A stretch of 14,562 nucleotides of DNA from Acidobacteriota bacterium (GTDB lineage Bacteria; Acidobacteriota; Thermoanaerobaculia; Multivoradales; JAHEKO01), in assembly GCA_024638355.1 (NCBI GenBank), contig JAHEKO010000048.1, positions 1 to 14,562 on the forward strand, read 5' to 3'. Each line of letters opens with the position of its first letter. The first letter of the stretch is position 1. The translations under genes and the position numbers were made by a program. The notes below the pieces were generated by a model. The model made no database searches. It was given only the letters and a program-made list of their open reading frames with translations, and was not told the origin of the DNA. Of this stretch, positions 9,249-14,562 are shown piece after piece.

Positions 9249-9261
9249 CGCACTTCGTGCG
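9249..9261 (-). terminator. Short hairpin after the RiPP-type operon; possible weak terminator
   Basis: A perfect 5-bp stem (CGCAC / GTGCG) with a three-base loop lies 24 bases beyond the stop codon of the last operon gene, in the intergenic gap. There is no T-tract after it on either strand, so an intrinsic terminator is not proven; it could be a transcript-end-stabilising hairpin or chance. Confidence 0.25.
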
Positions 9262-9284
9262 CTCGTGCCGGCGCGGAAGAAGCG

Positions 9285-10301
9285 CTACTTGTCGGTCTCG
9301 GACTCGAGCACCGCCACTGGGCCCTCTACCCGCGACTCGGGAACGAGCAGGAGGGACCGCCAGGGTGAGCCCCGCCAGATCTTGGCGAGGAACTCCATCC
9401 GTTTGAGCCACTCTCCGAGGCTATCCTGTGCACCCGCTCGTACGCCGAACACGTCGGGGAAGCCGTAGATGGCTACCAGGCAGTCGTCCACGTGCGGACC
9501 GTCGCTCGCTTCGGCGTCCGGGGAGCCCTCCGGGCACTGCGATTCGTCCTCGAGCGGCTTCTCGGGCGCGGCCGGCCGGCAGTCCTCGGCCATCTCGCCG
9601 GGCGGCACCGCCGCAGCCGGAGGCATCGCCGCAAAGAAGAGATAGAGCTCGGGCACCTGGAGGAGGTAGTCGATCTCGGGGTAGCACCGCAGCGTCTTGG
9701 CCAGCGTCGCCTGGCCGACCTTGAAGAGGCGCCACCGCTCGGAGCCGGCGTCCTCGGGGTCGGAGTACCTGCGAACCACGACCGGCGTGATCTGCCGGGG
9801 ATCCGACTCCTTGAGCGCCCGGAACACCATCTGCCTCGGCTCTTGGCTGCCGAGCTTCTGGAGCACTCGTTCCCTGCTGCCTCCGGAGATTATGTCCATG
9901 AACATCATGAACGCCCCCGCATCGCCGAGCTCCTCGGGCGGCACCTCCGACAACGCATCCGAGAGGTTCTCGGCGTCCTTGAAGTACTTCTCGTAGGCCT
10001 CCGGGTCCTCCTTCTCGATCTCCTCCTTGATCGCGCTGAACATCGGCGAGTGCTTCAGGTCCGAGGTCAGGATCTCGTAGACCGGTAGCGGATCCTTGGC
10101 GTCGAGCACGACCGTCCCGCGGGCGGTGCCGTGCAGCTCGAATCCCAGGGTCTCCGCCACGTTCCCCCGGTTGTCGCTCAGGAACTGGATGCCCAACAGC
10201 GCCTCTTCCGCGGCCTCTCTCGGGTCGTTGGCCGCGGCCGAGACAGGAGCCGCAAGAGTGACGGTCAGGATGACCGCAGCTACGAGTCTTCCCCGGGTCA
10301 T
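9285..10301 (-). CDS. Exported protein of unknown function, last gene of the RiPP-type operon
   Basis: A 338-residue protein not recognised as any family. Residues 1 to ~24 are a clear signal peptide (TRGR n-region, hydrophobic VAAVILTVTLAA, then PVSAAA), so it is exported; there is no lipobox cysteine and no further membrane segment. The mature part is acidic and mostly helical-looking up to ~225, then has a Pro/Glu/Asp-rich linker (about 226-270). Four cysteines (206, 241, 256, 274) could form two disulfides. The ATG at 10301 overlaps the stop of the cysteine-protease gene as ATGA, so the two are translationally coupled; the longer open frame upstream runs through the protease gene and was discarded. 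Context suggests a partner, inhibitor, receptor or immunity protein for the exported peptide or protease, but that is inference only. Confidence 0.8.
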   Translation of the reverse strand: MTRGRLVAAVILTVTLAAPVSAAANDPREAAEEALLGIQFLSDNRGNVAETLGFELHGTARGTVVLDAKDPLPVYEILTSDLKHSPMFSAIKEEIEKEDPEAYEKYFKDAENLSDALSEVPPEELGDAGAFMMFMDIISGGSRERVLQKLGSQEPRQMVFRALKESDPRQITPVVVRRYSDPEDAGSERWRLFKVGQATLAKTLRCYPEIDYLLQVPELYLFFAAMPPAAAVPPGEMAEDCRPAAPEKPLEDESQCPEGSPDAEASDGPHVDDCLVAIYGFPDVFGVRAGAQDSLGEWLKRMEFLAKIWRGSPWRSLLLVPESRVEGPVAVLESETDK

Positions 10302-11008
10302 GGCTGCAACCTGTGGTTCCAGTAGCCTTCGAAGGGGCCGCTGACGAAGATGTCGTACGGCACCACGTACCGCGACCCGACATAGGGCGGCCAGGGGTCG
10401 TTGATCACGACCCATCGAACGGGAGCGTCCGGATCCTCATTGGCGACGTAGCCCGTGGCGACCATCACGTGAGCGCCGCCCCCCTCGAATCGCCAGGCGA
10501 AGACGACCGGCCGGTCGCTGTCGATCTCCGATTGGAGCTCCTCCCACGACACCGCGGCCTCCTCCGAGGTACCGCACTTCTCCCATCTCTCGTCGGTGGC
10601 GTCCCAGGCACACGCCAGTTCGGGTTGGTCGTTGTGCCACTCGAATCCGAGCGGGAACTTCCATGGCCACTCGGAAAGCAGCCGTTCTTGGGCCTTCCCG
10701 TAGAGAGGTACGCCGGTCTTGACACAGAGTTCCTCCTCCTGCGCCGAGAGCATCTCCTTGCAGCAGTCAATCTCGCCAGCCTCGGGATCGACCGTGTACT
10801 CGACGATCGCGCACTGCCCGAGATCTTCGTCGTACGCCTCGAGCCTCCGGTCGTACTGGTACTTGATGACCATCTCGCTGACCGCGGCCCAACACCAGAT
10901 TCCCTTCTCCTGCCCAACGACCGGCATGTCGAGGATGACCACCCGGGGCGGGCCGGCTGCGGCCGTGGGAGACGACAGCAGAAGGCCGAACAGCACAGCC
11001 GTCAACAC
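10298..11008 (-). CDS. Exported papain-like (C39/C70-type) cysteine protease
   Basis: About 236 residues. A hydrophobic signal peptide (LTAVLFGLLLSSPTAAA) is followed by a papain-fold domain of the C39-like / AvrRpt2 (C70) kind. With the GTG at 11008 as residue 1, the visible catalytic set is Gln33 in MPVVGQ, the nucleophile Cys39 in GIWCWAAVSEMV, His180 in GGGAHVMVATGY and Asn203/Asp204 in VVINDPW. A cysteine-rich insert of ~90 residues (Cys66, 82, 83, 95, 133, 145) separates Cys39 from His180. The start is uncertain: GTG at 11008 is six bases beyond the cyclase stop; CTG at 11017 has better spacing from AGGAG and adds an Arg; GTG at 11077 would overlap the cyclase gene and add an Arg-rich n-region. 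The position in the operon suggests leader removal or maturation outside the cytoplasm, though a general exported protease is possible. Confidence 0.8.
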   Translation of the reverse strand: MLTAVLFGLLLSSPTAAAGPPRVVILDMPVVGQEKGIWCWAAVSEMVIKYQYDRRLEAYDEDLGQCAIVEYTVDPEAGEIDCCKEMLSAQEEELCVKTGVPLYGKAQERLLSEWPWKFPLGFEWHNDQPELACAWDATDERWEKCGTSEEAAVSWEELQSEIDSDRPVVFAWRFEGGGAHVMVATGYVANEDPDAPVRWVVINDPWPPYVGSRYVVPYDIFVSGPFEGYWNHRLQP

Positions 11009-11013
11009 AACTC

Positions 11014-13233
11014 TCAGCAGGGCTCCTCTCCCCCGAGCATCCCCGGCACGAGGATGGATGGCACCGATCGTGGACACTGGATTCGTAAGAGAGTATAGCC
11101 CGCCCCCGCTTCGCCCAGAAACAGCGACGGATTCCGGCGTCGCGTGCGCAACCCCGACGGCCAGCCGCGTCCGCCGTAGCGACCTGCGAGACGGAGGAGG
11201 GCGCGGCGTGGCAGCCCATCCGAGCTCGATGCGGCGAGAGGACCGGATGCCAGGCAGATCGTCTCGATGAGTCCGCACTGGCCGTGGCAGAGGCAGGAGT
11301 CGGCGCCGGGGGTGGCGAGCCCCTCCCGCAGCGAGCTAACGGTGGTCGTCAGAGCCCGCCGGCCGCTCTTCCGGTAGGTCGAAGCGCGCTCCGGATCGAT
11401 CGCCGCCGCGCGCGCCCGGGCGAGCCCGATCCCGGGCGCACCGTGGCACCAGGCCGTCATCGGCGCGCCGGAGCCGCCGTCCTCGGCGCCCCGCAGGTCG
11501 GGCCAGTTGCCACGTTTGGAGTCGAACAGCGCGTCCTCGTAGTCGAAGGCGGCGAGCGCGTCGGTGAGGAACTGCTCGCGCCCGGTGACGGGAAAGAGCT
11601 CGAGCAGCCCCAGGCCGAGGCCGGCGGCGCCGTGCGAAAGGCCCGTCAGAAAGAGCGCCGACTCCGCCAGCCCCGACACTCGGCGATTCCTCCAAACTCT
11701 CTTCCCGCCCTCGGAAGTGGCCGCTCCGCGGATCTCCTCGCCCAAGGTCACCGCGGCCCGCAGCAGATCGGGCGAGCCGGTCCGCCGGTGGAGATCGAGC
11801 AGGCCCAGGATCGCTCCCGCGTTGCCCGACATCACATCGAGGAGGTGCTCGCCGTCCAGCTCGGTGAGGAGGGTGGGCAACGTCTCCTCGGCTTCGGCGC
11901 TGAGATCGTCACGCCCGGTCCACTCGCTCACCAGACGCGTGGCCCAGACCACGCCCAGCCGGCCGGTGTAGAACGAGAGCGGCGGGTAGCGGCCAGTCTC
12001 TCTCTTCGACGCGCGCAGGGCGTGGCGCAGCGCTCCGACGGCCGTCTCGCCGTGCTCCGCCTTGCCGGTCCGGGCGAAGAGCTGCGCCAGAAAGAGGCCG
12101 ACTCCCGCGGTTCCGTCCCACAGGCTCGCGCCGAGAGTGGCCATCACCGGTTCACCTGCGCGAAGCCCCAGTTCGCCGCCGGCTGTCGAGTGGGCGACCC
12201 AGTTGCACCGATCTCGGTGCCAGAACGCCTCGGCACAGAGGTGGTCGCCCAGGGCGCTCGCCGTCTCCTCCAGGCTCACGGCGGGCCGGTTGGAAGCACC
12301 GGTGGATCCGGTGTGGGCTTCCGGTTCCTCGATCGGCGGGTAGTCGGATGTCGATCCCGCCACCAGATGCGGCCGGCCGGCATCGAGCCCGGCCGCCGTG
12401 AAGGCACCGGCTACGGCGCCGGCGGGGTCCGTGCTCCGCTCGAACGCTCTGACCAGCGCTGCGGCGATCAGGCCGCAGCGATGCTGTCCGAAGCTGACGT
12501 CGGCGGGACCCTCGGCCACCGCCAGGCCGGAGGCCAGCCGCCGGGTCAGGAGTGGCACCGGGCGGCGGAGGCGGGGCCGGAGGAGGCGATGGACCGCCCC
12601 GATCTCCCCGACGAGGGCGGGGTAGTCGTGCGGTTCGAGATAGAGGACACCGGCATCGGCCCGCCGGTAGTGCGCGGGATCAGCGAGCGCCTTGAGCGCG
12701 AACGGCACGCCGCGGCGATTGAGCCGTCCGGTCAGCTCCTCGACCCAGTCCGCCGCGGCTTCGGCGGCGAGGTTCCAGTAGAGCCGCACCTGCCACGGCG
12801 CCTCGTCGATCGACGGCAGGTCGGCGTCCCCCAGAGCGAGAAAGAACGACGGCGAAAGCTCGTGCGCCTCGTTCGGCACCCGCACCCGGCCGGAGCCGCG
12901 GACATCTTCGGGCGAAGCGACGAAAACGACGCCGTACTTCTCGACCCGGACGGCGCCACCGACCTCTTTCTCTCGGATCGCCCAGCCGGGGTCCCAGGTG
13001 CCGCTTCCCCGGTTTACCCGCGACAGCCGCGCCAGGTGCTCGCGGCGGCCGATCCGGCTTCCGTGGCCGTCGCCCGAAGCTCCACGCCGACTGTAGATCC
13101 GATGGTAGATCGCCGCGGCCAGCTCCTCGACGAGCACCGAGGGCGGCGCCTCCTGCTCGACGCCTTCGACCGCGAAGCGCGAGGGAGGAAGGACCTCGAC
13201 CGCGTCGATGATCCGCCGGAGGTCGGAATTCAT
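11014..13233 (-). CDS. HopA1-like lyase / LanC cyclase fusion, putative class V-type lanthipeptide synthetase component
   Basis: A 739-residue two-domain cytoplasmic enzyme. Residues ~1-300 match the HopA1 family (LanY of class V lanthipeptides, TvaD of thioamitides): VRLYWN (149-154), VPFALK (176-181), DAGVLYL (193-199) and SFGQHRC (247-253). This domain is thought to eliminate phosphate from phospho-Ser/Thr to form dehydroamino acids. Residues ~330-718 form a LanC alpha-toroid: LWDGTAGVG (371-379), MSGNAGAILGLL (468-479), GLSHGAAGLG (531-540), AWCHGAPGIG (594-603) and CLCHGQCG (647-654). The zinc ligands are predicted as Cys596, Cys649 and His650, so thioether cyclisation should be possible. 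There is no LanM-type dehydratase domain. The ATG at 13233 overlaps the kinase-like stop as ATGA. In class V systems I know of, lyase and cyclase are separate proteins and the cyclase is not canonical LanC; the fusion is the odd feature. Confidence 0.88.
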   Translation of the reverse strand: MNSDLRRIIDAVEVLPPSRFAVEGVEQEAPPSVLVEELAAAIYHRIYSRRGASGDGHGSRIGRREHLARLSRVNRGSGTWDPGWAIREKEVGGAVRVEKYGVVFVASPEDVRGSGRVRVPNEAHELSPSFFLALGDADLPSIDEAPWQVRLYWNLAAEAAADWVEELTGRLNRRGVPFALKALADPAHYRRADAGVLYLEPHDYPALVGEIGAVHRLLRPRLRRPVPLLTRRLASGLAVAEGPADVSFGQHRCGLIAAALVRAFERSTDPAGAVAGAFTAAGLDAGRPHLVAGSTSDYPPIEEPEAHTGSTGASNRPAVSLEETASALGDHLCAEAFWHRDRCNWVAHSTAGGELGLRAGEPVMATLGASLWDGTAGVGLFLAQLFARTGKAEHGETAVGALRHALRASKRETGRYPPLSFYTGRLGVVWATRLVSEWTGRDDLSAEAEETLPTLLTELDGEHLLDVMSGNAGAILGLLDLHRRTGSPDLLRAAVTLGEEIRGAATSEGGKRVWRNRRVSGLAESALFLTGLSHGAAGLGLGLLELFPVTGREQFLTDALAAFDYEDALFDSKRGNWPDLRGAEDGGSGAPMTAWCHGAPGIGLARARAAAIDPERASTYRKSGRRALTTTVSSLREGLATPGADSCLCHGQCGLIETICLASGPLAASSSDGLPRRALLRLAGRYGGRGWPSGLRTRRRNPSLFLGEAGAGYTLLRIQCPRSVPSILVPGMLGGEEPC

Positions 13234-14351
13234 CGTGAGGCCGGACTCTCGAGGTCGTACATGGCGCCCGCCGCCCGCTCGGGATCGGCGAAGATGTTGG
13301 CGCTCACCTGGAGCAGCAGCACCCCCAGCGGCGAAGCGCGATCGATCTCGGCGTGGTGCTCGAATGCGGACAGGACGAGCCTCGCCGCGGAGTAGTCGAT
13401 CGCGCGCGTGAGCAGATCGTCTGTCCCGCCCGGGTCATGCCTCCGTGCTTCGAGGTAGGCGGCCCAGAAGGCCCGGACGGCCGGTCGCAGGGTCTCGAGC
13501 GGCCATCTGGCCGTGGCCAGCCGACGGTGTGTCTCGAGGTCCGGCCGCATCGACATTCCGGTCAACCAGAACCGCACGAACTCTTGCAGCATGCCACCGA
13601 TGTCCCAGGCCGGATCTCCCCTCTGAACGAGCTCCCAATCGATGAGCCGGATGGGGGCATCCGCCCGCGGTCGACCCACGACGAGCACGTTTTCCCACCT
13701 CACGTCGCCGTGAATCAGCGTCTCGACGCGCCAGGCGGCGCGTGCCCGTTCCAGACCGGCAGTGATCCCCGGCTCCGACTGCGCCATCTCCAACACCTCG
13801 AGCTGACCGCGGCTGAGATAGCGCAACTGGTGGGGACGGGGGCGGTCCAGGTTCAGGTAGAAGGACGGCACCTTCGGCAACCGTCCGAGTCGGGGGTCGG
13901 TAGCCAGGCCCGGCTGGCGGAAGGTGGTGTGGAGAGCTCCGAGGGCGTTGCCGACGGCTTCGAACCAACCCGAGGAGACGTCTCCCGGGCTCGAATCTCG
14001 GCACTCCCGCCAGAGAGAACGAGAGCCCGCGACCAGCTCGATGACGAGGAGAGGCGCTTCGCCATCGACCCGCAGGATCGCCGGCAGCAGCCGTCTTACG
14101 GCGGACGCCTTCTGTTCGGAATCACAGAAGCCGTAGAAGCGAGCCTCCGCCGCGACCGTTGCGACCGCCTCCGGTAGACCGGGATCGGGCTCCTTGACGA
14201 AGAGGCCCGGATCCGGGCCCCGGTCCAGCCGGAGGTTGAAGTTCCGCCGAGCGGAGCCGGACATCTCCAGGCGCCCGTCGACGATCGCCTCCCGCGTCAG
14301 AAGATCCCACTCAACGAGCCGCCGCGCGGCGTCTTCCGGGTTCAACGTCAC
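13230..14351 (-). CDS. APH-fold kinase-like protein (LanK/TvaC type), putative precursor Ser kinase
   Basis: A 373-residue protein of the aminoglycoside phosphotransferase / choline kinase fold. Visible kinase features are RNFNLRL (36-42), Lys53 in LFVKE as the ATP-binding lysine, Glu69 in AEARFY, the hinge-like LLVIELV (101-107), the catalytic loop IHGDVRWEN (213-221, Asp216 and Asn221) and the metal-binding IDWE (Asp238), followed by GDPAWDIGG. All key residues are intact. Coupled by ATGA to a HopA1-domain gene, this is the LanK/LanY (class V lanthipeptide) or TvaC/TvaD (thioamitide) pair arrangement, in which the kinase is proposed to phosphorylate core Ser/Thr before elimination. The start is a GTG at 14351 with only a weak GAG-type ribosome-binding site. 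It lies 69 bases after the precursor stop codon. An antibiotic-resistance kinase is the alternative but does not fit the context. Confidence 0.85.
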   Translation of the reverse strand: MTLNPEDAARRLVEWDLLTREAIVDGRLEMSGSARRNFNLRLDRGPDPGLFVKEPDPGLPEAVATVAAEARFYGFCDSEQKASAVRRLLPAILRVDGEAPLLVIELVAGSRSLWRECRDSSPGDVSSGWFEAVGNALGALHTTFRQPGLATDPRLGRLPKVPSFYLNLDRPRPHQLRYLSRGQLEVLEMAQSEPGITAGLERARAAWRVETLIHGDVRWENVLVVGRPRADAPIRLIDWELVQRGDPAWDIGGMLQEFVRFWLTGMSMRPDLETHRRLATARWPLETLRPAVRAFWAAYLEARRHDPGGTDDLLTRAIDYSAARLVLSAFEHHAEIDRASPLGVLLLQVSANIFADPERAAGAMYDLESPASR

Positions 14352-14420
14352 TATCTCAAGGCGCTTCGAGCGTCACTTGGAAGCTTTCGCGTTCCCCAAG
14401 ACGCCGGTGAGAAGGCCAGG

Positions 14421-14561
14421 CTAGAAGCAGCCTCGAGCCGAGCCGCCGCAGCCTCGAGCCGAGCCGCCGCAACCTCGAGCCGAACCGCCGCAGCCTCGAG
14501 CCGAGCCGACGTGGAAGTCGTACTCGTCGGGGTAGAGGTCCCACTCGGCCATCGCGTTCAG
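14421..14561 (-). CDS. Putative lanthipeptide precursor, C-terminal part with four Ser/Cys core repeats
   Basis: The frame is open from the right edge of the window to a TAG at 14423-14421; 46 codons are visible. An acidic, aromatic segment (EWDLYPDEYDFHV) is followed by four units of GSARGC, joined by GG and ending in Phe. Every unit has exactly one Ser and one Cys, there is no other Ser, Thr or Cys in the visible part, and Ser and Cys are four residues apart, which suits a small lanthionine ring. Unit 2 differs from units 1 and 3 by two GGT-for-GGC changes, both silent, which supports this reading frame. An ATG at 14552 is the first visible start, but the frame continues upstream and no ribosome-binding site is visible, so the leader probably begins outside the window. 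The gene sits directly upstream of the kinase-like and HopA1-LanC genes. Function is inferred from context and composition. Confidence 0.8.
   Translation of the reverse strand: MNAMAEWDLYPDEYDFHVGSARGCGGSARGCGGSARGCGGSARGCF
14424..14507 (-). repeat. Four tandem 21-base in-frame repeats encoding the Gly-Ser-Ala-Arg-Gly-Cys core
   Basis: The units span 14487-14507, 14466-14486, 14445-14465 and 14424-14444 (first to last on the minus strand). Units 1 and 3 are identical, unit 2 differs at two silent glycine third positions, and unit 4 ends in a Phe codon (TTC) in place of the last Gly. The repeat probably grew by in-frame duplication, so copy number may vary between relatives. Confidence 0.95.
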
Positions 14562-14562
14562 C

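Noticed and set aside
11009..11278. Longer N-terminus for the papain-like protease reaching to 11278
   Set aside because: It runs out of frame through conserved LanC-coding sequence (the LFLGEAGAGYTLLRI region) and would bury the signal peptide far inside the protein.
11014..13233. Class II LanM lanthionine synthetase
   Set aside because: The LanC half fits, but the N-terminal half is only ~300 residues and carries HopA1 motifs, not the ~600-residue LanM dehydratase.
13230..14351. Aminoglycoside resistance phosphotransferase
   Set aside because: The fold matches, but coupling to a HopA1-LanC gene and a Ser/Cys repeat peptide fits the lanthipeptide kinase role better.
14352..14420. Possible hairpin between precursor and kinase-like gene (GCTTC at 14363-14367 with GAAGC at 14380-14384)
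   Set aside because: Only a 5-bp stem with a 12-base loop and no T-tract; too weak to call an attenuator or terminator.
14356..14544. A 62-codon minus-strand frame with Arg/Leu/Gly/Ser repeats over the 21-base repeats
   Set aside because: It is an out-of-frame reading of the same repeats. The Ser/Cys frame has silent-only differences between repeat units 1-3 and a composition that fits the adjacent lanthipeptide-type enzymes, while this frame is low-complexity basic sequence.

Overview
The window is GC-rich (roughly two thirds G+C by eye), densely coded bacterial DNA with no intergenic gap over 300 bases. GTG starts, exported tricorn-like and M24 peptidases, and the mix of families suggest an environmental Acidobacteriota, Gemmatimonadota or similar soil or aquatic lineage. 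No marker here settles the phylum.

Left part (1-7354), housekeeping and accessory genes. The 3' end of an SLC13-type membrane transporter (2-694) is followed by a small stand-alone MbtH-like protein (841-1068) with no nonribosomal peptide synthetase in sight. The heme chaperone HemW (1076-2215, minus) converges on it. Divergent from hemW are two exported peptidases on the plus strand, an M24B aminopeptidase P-like enzyme (2380-3891) and a tricorn-like S41 protease (4106-7354), a plausible pair for breaking down peptides outside the cytoplasm.

Middle (7559-9175, minus): a B12-binding-domain radical SAM protein with a probable DUF4070 tail, separated by a short gap from the operon behind it.

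Right part (9285-14562, minus), the main discovery candidate: a ribosomal peptide (RiPP) operon that looks like an unusual class V-type lanthipeptide system. Read 5' to 3' on the minus strand it holds: (1) the 3' end of a precursor gene ending in four Gly-Ser-Ala-Arg-Gly-Cys units, each with one Ser and one Cys; (2) an APH-fold kinase-like protein (LanK/TvaC type); (3) a single 739-residue protein joining a HopA1-like lyase domain to a LanC zinc cyclase domain; (4) an exported papain/C39/C70-like cysteine protease; (5) an exported protein of unknown function. Genes 2 to 5 overlap their neighbours (ATGA at two junctions, a coding overlap at the third), so they are almost certainly one translationally coupled operon. 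The proposed logic is phosphorylation of the core serines, phosphate elimination by the HopA1 domain to dehydroalanine, and thioether closure by the LanC domain to give up to four identical small rings, followed by proteolysis outside the cytoplasm. The leader start, any transporter and any regulator lie beyond the right edge.
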